The position numbers and the translations under genes are program-made. Shown one piece after another: positions 31,758 to 40,154 of a stretch of DNA of 53,742 bases (the stretch's first letter is position 1; the number at the start of each line of letters is the position of its first letter). Origin of the DNA: Anaerolineae bacterium (GTDB lineage: Bacteria > Chloroflexota > Anaerolineae > Anaerolineales > Villigracilaceae); assembly GCA_022013685.1 (NCBI GenBank), contig JAKLPV010000003.1, forward strand, positions 1 through 53,742, in the 5' to 3' direction. The notes under the pieces are model-generated. The model was not told where the DNA came from, did no database searches, and worked only from the letters and a program-made list of their open reading frames with translations.

Positions 31758-32768
31758 CTAAACCTCCTCTGTGGTCTTTTTGCGGGTCAATTTTTGATAC
31801 ATTCCAAACAGGCTTTCGCCTTCACGAGAAAAAGCGACCATGCCGAAAATGCCAGAGTAAAGGATGTGCATCATGTGGTGTGTAATGGCGAAGGCAAATG
31901 CAATGCCTGATGAAATTCCCAAAACACCCAAAGCTACAACTACTGCGCCTTCGTAGACACCCAGCGCCGAAGGCATGGACGGGATGGCTCCGCCAAAGGA
32001 GGAGATGCCGAGTGAGAAGGAGGATGCCAGCGGTTTGGCTGAAGGCAGAAATCCGCGTAGCAGGGCGTATTGGTTTGCCAGGGCAAACAACCATGAGAGC
32101 GCCATCCAGCCCAGGCTGAGACTGAAACTCTTCAGGCTGGTCAGGACAGCCAGCCCATCAAGAAAGGAATCGATGCGCGGCAGGATGTATTTCTCGATCA
32201 GTTTGACCCGCCCGGCGGTTTTGTCGGCCCAATTACGGAGCGGGATGCGAAAGCGGGCAACGAGGTGGAGTGAGAACAGACCGATGGTAACCAGGCTGAG
32301 GGTGGTCAGCGCTACGGGGCGCGCCCAATCGACGCCGCTGAAGACAAAGGGCAGAGTCCCCATAACGATCAGCGCTGCAAAGGCCAAATCGTAGGCGCGT
32401 TCGATCATAATGGCGGGGATGGTGAAAAAGGTTCCGGTTCCGGTTTTTCGTCCGAGCAGGTAGGCGCGTCCCAATTCCCCCAACCGAAACGGCAGGACGT
32501 TATTGAGCAGGTAACCCTGCATCATGATCATAAATGAATCACGGAAGGTTGGACGGTCTTCGAGCAGGGTGCGCGCACCCATTGCCCGGGCGGCGACCGA
32601 AACCATATAGAGCAAACCGTGCAGGGCCAGGAAGCGCAAGTCTACGGTGCGAAAGGACTCGAAAACACTTGCCCAATCGACGATGATAACGAGGACGACA
32701 ATCACTGCCAAACTGATCAGAATGCCGGGCAGCGCCTGACGCAGGTCTTGCTGGGAAGTTTTGGACAT
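31758..32768 (-). CDS. UPF0104/LPG-synthase-TM-type flippase-like membrane protein
   Basis: A 336-residue polytopic membrane protein of the UPF0104 (lysylphosphatidylglycerol synthase TM region) family, with about 8 helices. Family features are the VLPFRLGELGRAYLLGRK motif (about residues 90-107) and the late segment GGAIPSMPSALGVYEGAVV. Related proteins are proposed lipid or undecaprenyl-sugar flippases, which fits its pairing with a nucleotide-sugar epimerase. The ATG at 32768 opens the conserved region; an in-frame extension to 32897 is poorly supported. Ribosome site weak. Confidence 0.86.
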   Translation of the reverse strand: MSKTSQQDLRQALPGILISLAVIVVLVIIVDWASVFESFRTVDLRFLALHGLLYMVSVAARAMGARTLLEDRPTFRDSFMIMMQGYLLNNVLPFRLGELGRAYLLGRKTGTGTFFTIPAIMIERAYDLAFAALIVMGTLPFVFSGVDWARPVALTTLSLVTIGLFSLHLVARFRIPLRNWADKTAGRVKLIEKYILPRIDSFLDGLAVLTSLKSFSLSLGWMALSWLFALANQYALLRGFLPSAKPLASSFSLGISSFGGAIPSMPSALGVYEGAVVVALGVLGISSGIAFAFAITHHMMHILYSGIFGMVAFSREGESLFGMYQKLTRKKTTEEV

Positions 32769-32957
32769 AATCACTCTGTAAGACGAAGTTGAAATATGTT
32801 CAAATATAGCATACTTCGTTTTTTTGTTTTGCCCAACTTTCGAGATTCTCTGATATTTGCCGTAAATAAAGCTGCATTTTAGGGTAGGGCTTATCACGGG
32901 AACTCCTAAAGAACCACTTTGGATTATGAAAACCTATAAGGTAAGGTAATAAATAGG

Positions 32958-33029
32958 GTGACATTTAGTCTGCCTGGATAATGACAGGTTTCACTTGTCA
33001 TTAATGCTACACTTATATTACTCTTGTCA
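32958..33029 (+). promoter_or_regulatory. Cluster of TGACA/TGTCA half-sites upstream of the cytochrome operon
   Basis: TGACA occurs at 32959 and 32982, and TGTCA at 32996 and 33025; the middle two form TGACA-N9-TGTCA. The first lies in GTGACATTTA, which recurs exactly upstream of ccmE (36211-36220). The 337-nt gap between the divergent genes contains no ORF that I can support. These look like binding sites for a shared regulator; which one is unknown. Confidence 0.45.
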
Positions 33030-33104
33030 TATTGAGAAGCTTGCCTGTTTCAGGCGTTTTAGTCTTTGGCCCCATGAATTCCAAACTGATCGGGAGAATG
33101 TTCT

Positions 33105-33941
33105 ATGAAAATATCAGCGTTTACCTGGACGAAATTGCTGGCCGCAATGATTGCGGTGGCGGCATTGCTTGGGCTTGGTATGCTTGTAGTGGCCCCTACA
33201 AGCCAGGTCCAGGCTGCAGAAGCGCCGCAGGGGGGCGTGGCGGATGCTTGTAAAGCATGCCACTCTGACCTTTATGAGCATTGGTTAAGTAGCAAACATG
33301 GCACCGAAGCGACAAATTGTTTTGCCTGCCATGAACTTGGTGCAGGCGAAGGAGCTCATCCGCAAGTCTCTTATCTGGTTATCAATGAGTCTCAAACCTG
33401 TGACGTCTGCCATTTGGATATTAAAGAGCAATGGATGACCAGCCGCCATGGTGAGCGCGGAATGGGGTGTGTCACCTGCCACGAACCACACTCCCAGCAG
33501 CAAAAACTGATCGGCGAAAACAAAAGCACCTGTGAAAATTGCCATCGCACCCAGGTGGAAGCCGCCCATGACTCAACTCACGGCGCGGTTGGTCTGACCT
33601 GTGATTCTTGTCACCTTGGCCCTGAAATCGGCCACACCTTTATTTCTGAAATTTCAACCTGCGAATCTTGCCATTCGAACATTCACGAAGCCAACAGCCT
33701 GGTTCGCGGCGTTTCGATTACCCCTGTTTCGCCAGACATCAAACCGCGCGTGATTGATAGCGCGTCAACCCCTGAACGGGGTGGGATCAACCTGCCTGTA
33801 TGGTTGTTCTTTGCAGTAGGTATCGCAATTGGCGGCGGTGGTGTATGGATATTGATCGAACGCGAGTTGGACATCAACGCAAGCAATGGCAATGACAAAA
33901 AAGCCGGCGATAGCGAAGATGAGACAGAAAAAGATGAGTAA
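33105..33941 (+). CDS. Membrane-anchored heptaheme cytochrome c
   Basis: A 278-residue exported protein with seven CxxCH heme motifs near residues 49, 72, 99, 122, 143, 166 and 186. It has an N-terminal signal or anchor (LLAAMIAVAALLGLGMLVV), a C-terminal transmembrane helix near 225-250 (LPVWLFFAVGIAIGGGGVW) and an acidic cytoplasmic tail. GGGAG precedes the ATG. It is followed by an FeS protein and an NrfD protein, the layout of quinone-linked electron-transfer modules (Nrf/Qrc/alternative complex III-like). It likely passes electrons between the NrfD/FeS unit and periplasmic partners. Confidence 0.92.
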   Translation: MKISAFTWTKLLAAMIAVAALLGLGMLVVAPTSQVQAAEAPQGGVADACKACHSDLYEHWLSSKHGTEATNCFACHELGAGEGAHPQVSYLVINESQTCDVCHLDIKEQWMTSRHGERGMGCVTCHEPHSQQQKLIGENKSTCENCHRTQVEAAHDSTHGAVGLTCDSCHLGPEIGHTFISEISTCESCHSNIHEANSLVRGVSITPVSPDIKPRVIDSASTPERGGINLPVWLFFAVGIAIGGGGVWILIERELDINASNGNDKKAGDSEDETEKDE

Positions 33942-33974
33942 ACAAGCCTTGCCCGGTTTTACCTGGAGGTAAAA

Positions 33975-34811
33975 ATGCAAAAATCAGAGAATGAGATTAG
34001 CCCTGACCCTAAAAAAGGTTCGGTTTCCAGGCGCGATTTGTTGAAGATTGCCGGCGGCCTGGCTGTTACAGCTGGCTTGACCCAATTTATTAGTCTTAAC
34101 TCGCTTGCCAGCACGATCAAAGAGGCTGAAGTCAACCCGGATGGCGTCAAATGGGGTATGTTGATTGATATCAACAAGTGCATTGGTTGTAATTATTGCA
34201 CATATGCTTGTCAAGCGATCAATAATCTGTCTGATGACATGCTCTACAACGTGGTCACAACAGAAACAACCCAAAATGGTACCGAGTTCTTCCTCTCGCG
34301 CCCGTGCATGCAGTGCGCTGAAGCGCCTTGCGTACATGTTTGTCCTGTAGAGGCAACCTATTACCGCGAAGACGGTATCGTCAGCATGGATTATGACCGC
34401 TGCATTGGCTGTCGTTATTGCCAGGTAGCCTGCCCTTACGATGCGCGTGTTTTCAACTGGCATGACCCGATTGAAAAGAGTGAGCTTTCGCCTACATTTG
34501 GCTTACAGGAAGTTCCCAATCGTCAGCGTGGCGTTGTCGAGAAGTGTCACTTCTGTTCACACCGAATCGATGACGGTTTGGAGCGTGGCTTGACCCCGGG
34601 CGTCGATCCGCAGGCGACTCCAGCTTGCGTGGTTGCCTGCCCGACCGGCGCGCGTGTTTTTGGTGACCTGAATCACCCGGAAAGCCCGATTTCCAAAGCG
34701 CGTGATGAAGCCCGTGTCACCCTGCGCCTTCGTGAAGAATTGAGCACAGAGCCGCGTGTATACTATATTCCACCCGACTCGGCTTACAAGTCGCCATTCA
34801 AGGGAGAATAA
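33975..34811 (+). CDS. Tat-exported 4Fe-4S ferredoxin-type subunit (NrfC/DmsB-like)
   Basis: A 278-residue protein with a Tat signal, SRRDLLK at residues 18-24, and four [4Fe-4S] cluster motifs: CIGCNYCTYAC (69-79), CMQCAEAPCVHVCP, CIGCRYCQVACP, and CHFCSHRID paired with ACVVACPTGAR. This matches the NrfC/DmsB/PsrB type that links a quinone-reactive NrfD subunit to a redox partner. GGAGG precedes the ATG. It lies 33 nt after the heptaheme gene and 3 nt before the NrfD gene. No molybdopterin subunit is present nearby. Confidence 0.93.
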   Translation: MQKSENEISPDPKKGSVSRRDLLKIAGGLAVTAGLTQFISLNSLASTIKEAEVNPDGVKWGMLIDINKCIGCNYCTYACQAINNLSDDMLYNVVTTETTQNGTEFFLSRPCMQCAEAPCVHVCPVEATYYREDGIVSMDYDRCIGCRYCQVACPYDARVFNWHDPIEKSELSPTFGLQEVPNRQRGVVEKCHFCSHRIDDGLERGLTPGVDPQATPACVVACPTGARVFGDLNHPESPISKARDEARVTLRLREELSTEPRVYYIPPDSAYKSPFKGE

Positions 34812-34814
34812 ACC

Positions 34815-36083
34815 ATGCAAGCCATCGTTCACTATCCCAAAATTCGCATCGGTAAATACTCCGTTGATATCTTTCCGTACTGGATCACGCTTCTGCTCGG
34901 CGGGATCGTCTTTGGCCTGGTCGGCGCGTACATTGTACTGACCCAGGGCCTACATGTCACCGGGCTTTCAAACAAAGTGCCCTGGGCCCTGTGGATTTCA
35001 ATTGACCTTTCCGCAATTGCCCTGGGTGGCAGCGCCTTTGTTTTTGGCGTACTGGTACATCTACTGCGCATTAAACGCTTTGAAGTGGTTGGCAAACTGG
35101 CGATTTTGCTCGGGTTTTTAGGTTACTCGACGGCAGGCATGATCCTGCTTTTCGATCTGGGCAAACCGTTTCGTTTCTGGCATCCGGTGGTCTACTGGCA
35201 ACCACATTCCCTGCTATGGGAAATCACAATGTGTGTTGTGCTCTACCTGAGCGTGCTCATGGCCGAACTGTTACCGATCGTGTTGGAGCACCCTGCCTTC
35301 TCGAACCATCCCTGGCTGACCCGCTTCCCGATCCTGTCCAAATTGATGGTACCGGTGCATAAAATGTCACAGTGGCTGCATGGTTTTAGCCCTGTGCTGG
35401 CCGTGGTTGGCCTGTCCCTTTCCCTGCTCCATCAGGCTTCTCTCGGTGCGACCTACTCGGTACTGGCCGGGCGCGGATTGTGGTTCAACCAGTCGGCGCC
35501 GGTACAATTTGTTCTTTCTGCCATGGGTGGTGGTGTTGCGCTGCTGTTCTTGGTGAGCATTGTGGTCTTCCGTATCATGCGTCCTGGTCTGGTTAAAGAT
35601 GATGTTTTCTACGATCTGGCGCGCATTTCAGGCGCTGTTACATTGCTGTTGACCTATCTTCGCATTTGGGATTTTGCAGTGACCAATTACTACAGCTTTG
35701 ACCGTGAGATTGCCCTGCAAACCCAGGTGCTCGATACAATTGCGCCCTATTCGCTGACGTTCTGGCTGGGGCAGGCCATCTTGCCTGCCATCGCAGGCGC
35801 CATGCTGCTGGCGGCCAAGCGCATCCGCAGTTTCCGCGTCCTCCTGGCTGCTGCTTCCATTCCGATTCTCAATGCAATCCTGATGCGTTGGAATTTCAAT
35901 TTCTCCGGCCTGATTGCTTCGATTACCTACGACCCATTCACACCTTCTGTTGTGCTCAATTCCTACACCCCAACATGGATCGAGTTTGCCGTTGGCGGCA
36001 TGGTGATTTGCTACTGGTTACTAATGTTTAGCCTGGCCGCGCGTTACCTACCCTTCCACTCGACCAAACAACACGAGCATTAG
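34815..36083 (+). CDS. nrfD: NrfD/PsrC-type polysulfide reductase membrane subunit
   Basis: A 422-residue protein with about ten transmembrane helices, of the NrfD family. Visible are VPWALWISIDLSAIALGGSAF, LLFDLGKPFRFWHPV, and a later helix with NAILMRWNFNFSGL. NrfD subunits bind menaquinone/menaquinol on the outer face of the membrane and hand electrons to or from the adjacent FeS protein. The start lies 3 nt after the FeS gene's stop, with GGGAG in that gene's end. A 16-bp stem-loop follows, so the operon probably ends here. Confidence 0.93.
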   Translation: MQAIVHYPKIRIGKYSVDIFPYWITLLLGGIVFGLVGAYIVLTQGLHVTGLSNKVPWALWISIDLSAIALGGSAFVFGVLVHLLRIKRFEVVGKLAILLGFLGYSTAGMILLFDLGKPFRFWHPVVYWQPHSLLWEITMCVVLYLSVLMAELLPIVLEHPAFSNHPWLTRFPILSKLMVPVHKMSQWLHGFSPVLAVVGLSLSLLHQASLGATYSVLAGRGLWFNQSAPVQFVLSAMGGGVALLFLVSIVVFRIMRPGLVKDDVFYDLARISGAVTLLLTYLRIWDFAVTNYYSFDREIALQTQVLDTIAPYSLTFWLGQAILPAIAGAMLLAAKRIRSFRVLLAAASIPILNAILMRWNFNFSGLIASITYDPFTPSVVLNSYTPTWIEFAVGGMVICYWLLMFSLAARYLPFHSTKQHEH

Positions 36084-36126
36084 AAAACATTAGGCTACGG
36101 GTTTAATCCACAATAAACTGACCAAT

Positions 36127-36167
36127 CTGAAAGCATCCTGCCGGCGCAACTGGCAGGATGCTTTCAG
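36127..36167 (+). terminator. 16-bp stem-loop after the NrfD operon
   Basis: CTGAAAGCATCCTGCC (36127-36142) pairs perfectly with 36152-36167 around a 9-nt loop. There is no T tract after it, so it may stabilise the mRNA or assist termination rather than act as a simple terminator. Confidence 0.6.
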
Positions 36168-36200
36168 AGTATGAACGAAAACAGCAAGATAGACATTATT

Positions 36201-36220
36201 TGTCAAAATAGTGACATTTA
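36201..36220 (+). promoter_or_regulatory. Palindromic TGTCA-N6-TGACA site upstream of ccmE
   Basis: TGTCA (36201-36205) and TGACA (36212-36216) form an inverted repeat that runs into GTGACATTTA, a 10-mer also found at 32958-32967 upstream of the heptaheme cytochrome. A small CCCGC-TTTT-GCGGG hairpin follows at about 36223-36238. Probably a binding site for a regulator shared by the two operons. Confidence 0.5.
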
Positions 36221-36321
36221 TCACCCGCTTTTGCGGGGCCTTTTCAGTTTCCCTTAATCTAAATATGTAGAATCCTTATATGTTGTGATCGTTGAAACAA
36301 GTCATCTTAGGAGAAGAAGCA

Positions 36322-36810
36322 ATGTCCCAAAACCCGCGTATTAAATTCATCCTGGGCGGCGTCATGATTTTACTAGCCGTCGTTTACCTGATTGTTTCAT
36401 CCACCCAGGCCAGTGCGCAATATTTCATGACCGTGGAAGAACTTAAAGAAAAACAAGCCGATGTGCTTGGGCGCGAACTGCGCGTTTCGGGTGCGATTGT
36501 TGGCGAGAGCATCGAGTATGACCCGCAAACCCTGACCCTTAAGTTTACGGTAGCCCACGTCCCCGGTGATAACGCCCAAATCGAGCGCGAAGGCGGCCTG
36601 GGCGAAGTCTTGCACCAGGCGGTCATCGACCCCACTCGGGCGCGCATGGATGTGGTCTTCGTCGGCGTCAAACCTGACCTGATGCGAGACGAAGCCCAGG
36701 CCATCATGACCGGCAAAATGGGTGACGACGGCATCTACTACGCTGACGAACTGTTGCTTAAATGTCCAACCAAATACGAGGAAGCTGTTCCCGAACAGGC
36801 AGAAGGTTAG
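36322..36810 (+). CDS. ccmE: Cytochrome c maturation protein CcmE, Cys type
   Basis: A 162-residue heme chaperone with one N-terminal membrane helix (IKFILGGVMILLAVVYLIV) and a periplasmic OB-fold (RELRVSGAIVGESIEYD, LKFTVAH, VVFVGVKPDLM). In most bacteria heme attaches to a His in HxxxY. Here the site reads CPTKY at residues 148-152, the CxxxY variant known from archaea and a few bacteria. GGAG precedes the ATG at 36322; an upstream in-frame start at 36292 lies outside the conserved part. It opens the ccm operon, directly downstream of the cytochrome operon. Confidence 0.93.
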   Translation: MSQNPRIKFILGGVMILLAVVYLIVSSTQASAQYFMTVEELKEKQADVLGRELRVSGAIVGESIEYDPQTLTLKFTVAHVPGDNAQIEREGGLGEVLHQAVIDPTRARMDVVFVGVKPDLMRDEAQAIMTGKMGDDGIYYADELLLKCPTKYEEAVPEQAEG

Positions 36811-36875
36811 CGCCAACCACCCCAAACCCGAAAGGTTGAGTCCCCTTTCGGGTTGAATATTGTTAAGGAGTCATT

Positions 36876-38972
36876 ATGTTTGCAGATTTTGGTTACGGCG
36901 TAATTGTTGTCACCTTCCTGGTTTCAATATATGCCATTTTTGCTGCCATTTTTGGTCAGGTTAAAAAATCGCAAAAATGGATCGAGAGTTCGCGCCTTGC
37001 AATGCAGCTCACCTTTCCTTTGACCAGCCTGGCCTCTCTCACACTGATTTATTTACTGGTCAACAACGATTACAACGTCTCGTTTGTTTACCAGGTAACC
37101 AGCCGCGCCATGCCAACCTACCTGAAAGTGACCGCCCTGTGGGGCGGGCAGGCCGGGTCGCTGCTCTTCTGGTCGTGGCTGCTTTCGGCTTTCATGACGG
37201 CTGTCACCCTGCGCAAATGGGATCGCGATCGCGAGTTCCTGCCCTGGGTCGTGCTGGTTGCCTCGATCACCCTTGCCTTCTTCATCGGCCTAAATGTTTT
37301 CTACGAAAACCCGTTCACCCGCTTCTGGCAGACTTTTAGCGGGGTTACTCCGGCCACTTTCCGCCCGGCAGGGGCAATTCCCTTTACACCAGCCGACGGC
37401 AACGGCCTCAACCCGCTCCTGCGCCACCCCGGCATGATCATCCACCCGCCAATGCTTTATCTGGGATTTGTGGCCTTCGTCATCCCCTACGCTTTTGCGA
37501 TTGCCGCCCTAATAACAGGGCGCACAGACGACCGCTGGACGCGCATCACCCGCCGCTGGACTCTCTGGGCCTGGCTGTTCCTTTCCCTCGGCCTGGTGCT
37601 GGGCGGACGTTGGGCTTACGACGTGCTCGGCTGGGGCGGTTATTGGGGCTGGGATCCGGTTGAAATCGCGGCTTTCATGCCCTGGCTTTCAGGCACAGCC
37701 TTCCTGCACTCGGTCATGATCCAGGAAAAACGCGGCCTGCTCAAGCACTGGAATATGATTCTCATCATCCTCACCTATTCGCTGGTCATTTTTGGCACTT
37801 TCCTGACCCGCTCCGGGGTGCTCTCTTCAGTCCACTCCTTTGCCCAGAGCGCAATTGGCCCGGCCTTCTTTATTTTTATCGGTCTGACTTTCGTTTCTGC
37901 GGTAGCCCTGCTTATCTGGCGCTGGCCCGAACTAAAATCTGAGAACCAGATGACATCCATGCTTTCACGCGAGGCGCTCTTCCTGCTCAACAATCTGCTC
38001 TTCATCAGCATCCTCGTGGTTTGCTTCTGGGGCGTCATCTTCCCGTTGATCTCGGAATTGGCAACCGGCGCAAAGGTGACCGTCGGGCCACCTTTCTACG
38101 AGCGCGCCACCGGACCGTTGTTCGCCGCCCTGGTGCTGTTGATGGGCATTGCTCCGCTCTCGGCCTGGGGGCATTCGACCCTCAAGACACTCGGCAAGGC
38201 CATTCTGAAGCCATTGGCGGCCGCGTTGGTTGTCATGCTGACAATTATCGTTTACTTCCTGCTCAACCCGGCCTTGATCAACGGCTACTTCCCCTATGCA
38301 ATCGCCGGTTTATTTGTGACCATCACCACCGCTTTTGTAACCCTGTATGAGTTCTGGCGCGCATCCGAAGCCCGTTCCCGCGCCCAGAAGGAAAACATCT
38401 TCGTCGCGTTATGGCGCCTGGCCGGACGCAACCGTCGTCGCTATGGCGGATACACCATCCACCTCGGCGTGGTCTTGATGGCGATAGGCATCATCGGCAT
38501 CGAAATGTTTCAAACCGAGACGCAAGGCACGATCGCGAAGAACGAATCGATCCAACTTGCGGGTTACACCATGACTTTCAAAGATTTACAGGATTTTGAC
38601 TTGTACGATGCCAGCGGTGCGCCCATGCAAAATGTGGCCCGTGCGGTTGTGGATGTTTCCAAAGACGGCAAATTCTTGACCACTCTTTACCCGCGCCGTG
38701 ATTACTACTATGACTCGCAGCAGCCGATGACCATCCCCGGCGTCCGCTCGACCATGCAGGATGATTTCTACATCCTGCTGGTGGACTGGCAGCCAATCAG
38801 CTCGATTGGCGCGACCTTCAAGGTCTACCATAATCCGTTGGTTAACTGGCTGTGGCTTGGTTCGTTCATCTTCATCCTGGGAACGCTGGTAGCCGCATGG
38901 CCCGACAAGGAACCCGAAGCTGCCCCGGCGCATGTCCGCAAGGCGGCAGTGATCTACCAGCCCGGTGACTAA
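36876..38972 (+). CDS. ccmF: Cytochrome c heme lyase CcmF
   Basis: A 698-residue polytopic protein, slightly longer than the usual 640-660. It has the heme-handling WWD-type motif in WGGYWGWDPVEIAAFMPWL, the preceding GGRWAYDVLG and the conserved HPPMLYLGF and THSGVLSSVHSFAQ-like region (TRSGVLSSVHSFAQS). CcmF with CcmH attaches heme to apocytochromes at the outer membrane face. TAAGGAG precedes the ATG. A periplasmic segment near residues 565-640 precedes the last helix. It is co-transcribed with ccmH, whose start follows 4 nt later. Confidence 0.95.
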   Translation: MFADFGYGVIVVTFLVSIYAIFAAIFGQVKKSQKWIESSRLAMQLTFPLTSLASLTLIYLLVNNDYNVSFVYQVTSRAMPTYLKVTALWGGQAGSLLFWSWLLSAFMTAVTLRKWDRDREFLPWVVLVASITLAFFIGLNVFYENPFTRFWQTFSGVTPATFRPAGAIPFTPADGNGLNPLLRHPGMIIHPPMLYLGFVAFVIPYAFAIAALITGRTDDRWTRITRRWTLWAWLFLSLGLVLGGRWAYDVLGWGGYWGWDPVEIAAFMPWLSGTAFLHSVMIQEKRGLLKHWNMILIILTYSLVIFGTFLTRSGVLSSVHSFAQSAIGPAFFIFIGLTFVSAVALLIWRWPELKSENQMTSMLSREALFLLNNLLFISILVVCFWGVIFPLISELATGAKVTVGPPFYERATGPLFAALVLLMGIAPLSAWGHSTLKTLGKAILKPLAAALVVMLTIIVYFLLNPALINGYFPYAIAGLFVTITTAFVTLYEFWRASEARSRAQKENIFVALWRLAGRNRRRYGGYTIHLGVVLMAIGIIGIEMFQTETQGTIAKNESIQLAGYTMTFKDLQDFDLYDASGAPMQNVARAVVDVSKDGKFLTTLYPRRDYYYDSQQPMTIPGVRSTMQDDFYILLVDWQPISSIGATFKVYHNPLVNWLWLGSFIFILGTLVAAWPDKEPEAAPAHVRKAAVIYQPGD

Positions 38973-38976
38973 CTAA

Positions 38977-39459
38977 ATGAAAAAACTCTTCTTTCTATTC
39001 TATCTCACCCTGCTTTTCTCCCTGAGCGCTGACGGCATGGTTTCAGCCCAATCGCCCAACCCGACCCCCAGCGACGATGAAGTTAACGCCATTGCCAAGC
39101 AATTGTTTTGCCCGGTATGCGAGAACACCCCGCTGGATGTCTGCCCGACCCAGGCTTGCGCCCAATGGCGCGATCTGATTCGCCTGAAACTCTCAGAAGG
39201 TTGGACGGAAGACCAGATCAAGCAGTATTTTGTTGACCAATACGGCGCGCGAGTGCTTTCAGCCCCGCCCATGCAGGGATTTTCGACCCTGATTTACATC
39301 ATCCCGCCGATCTTCATGGCGATTGGTATCTTGATCGTCTTCCGGGCCTTTCGTTCGATGCGCAAACCGGCTGCCCCACCTGCCCCCGCAGAATCGCCTT
39401 CCGCGCCCGCGGATAACTACCTGCGCCGGGTCGAAGAAGAACTTAAACAACGCGATTAA
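38977..39459 (+). CDS. ccmH: CcmH thiol oxidoreductase with four cysteines
   Basis: A 160-residue exported protein. Signal peptide 1-24; then the CcmH helix bundle with LFCPVCEN (Cys45, Cys48, equivalent to LRCxxCQN) and an unusual added pair, DVCPTQAC (Cys56, Cys61), where most CcmH proteins have the IADSNAPLA region. SEGWTEDQIKQYFVDQYGARV is the typical continuation, and a C-terminal membrane helix lies at about 108-128. CcmH reduces apocytochrome CxxCH cysteines for heme attachment. Confidence 0.92.
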   Translation: MKKLFFLFYLTLLFSLSADGMVSAQSPNPTPSDDEVNAIAKQLFCPVCENTPLDVCPTQACAQWRDLIRLKLSEGWTEDQIKQYFVDQYGARVLSAPPMQGFSTLIYIIPPIFMAIGILIVFRAFRSMRKPAAPPAPAESPSAPADNYLRRVEEELKQRD

Positions 39460-39474
39460 CAAGGAAAATAGTAG

Positions 39475-40053
39475 ATGATCGAAACTGCACAAGAAGCTCC
39501 CCCGAAACGCGGCGTGCCGCTCTGGGCGCAGATCCTGGTCTGGGTCAGCCTGGTAGCCCTGCTGGTTATCGTCGCCCTCGGACTACGCCGCGCCCAGCAG
39601 GGAACGGTTCAGCCCGGCGAAGTCATCCCTGATTTTAGCTTGACCCTTTTCGACGGCTACACCTTCCAGGATCAAACCCAGGTCAAGTTTAGCGAGCTGC
39701 GCGGCAAAGTGGTTGTGATCAACTTCTGGGCCTCGTGGTGCAAACCCTGCGAACAGGAAGCCGCCGATCTCGAATCGGCCTGGCGTTATTACCAGCCAGG
39801 CGGCGAGGTGGTCTTCATTGGCATAGATTATGTCGATACCGAACCCGAGGCGCGCGGCTACCTGACCAAGTTCGACATTACCTACCCCAACGGCCCAGAC
39901 CTGGCGACCAAAATCTCGCAATTTTTCCGTATCAAGGGCGTGCCAGAGACTTACTTCATCGACCGGGACGGCGTTTTGCAATTCATCCAGGTCGGTCCGT
40001 TTGCATCCGAAGCCCAAATCCGCCAACAGGTGGATCAACTCTTAAACCAATAA
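39475..40053 (+). CDS. ccmG: CcmG/DsbE thiol-disulfide protein
   Basis: A 192-residue membrane-anchored thioredoxin-like protein. An N-terminal helix (residues about 17-36) precedes the thioredoxin fold with WASWCKPC (Cys89, Cys92), and the conserved cis-Pro segment GVPETYFIDRDG. CcmG keeps CcmH or the apocytochrome reduced on the outer side of the membrane. AAGGA precedes the ATG. Confidence 0.93.
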   Translation: MIETAQEAPPKRGVPLWAQILVWVSLVALLVIVALGLRRAQQGTVQPGEVIPDFSLTLFDGYTFQDQTQVKFSELRGKVVVINFWASWCKPCEQEAADLESAWRYYQPGGEVVFIGIDYVDTEPEARGYLTKFDITYPNGPDLATKISQFFRIKGVPETYFIDRDGVLQFIQVGPFASEAQIRQQVDQLLNQ

Positions 40054-40154
40054 ATTTGATACGTGCGTCGCGGCGTAATAAGCGGAATATTTTTTGGTAA
40101 AACAATCCCGCTTGGCAATTTGGCGCGCTTTGTTACAAACAGAAAAGGTGATAC

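Noticed and set aside
32958..36083. Alternative complex III operon
   Set aside because: The cytochrome, FeS and NrfD proteins look similar in kind, but there is no large ActB subunit with a molybdopterin-like domain and no ActD/E/F proteins.
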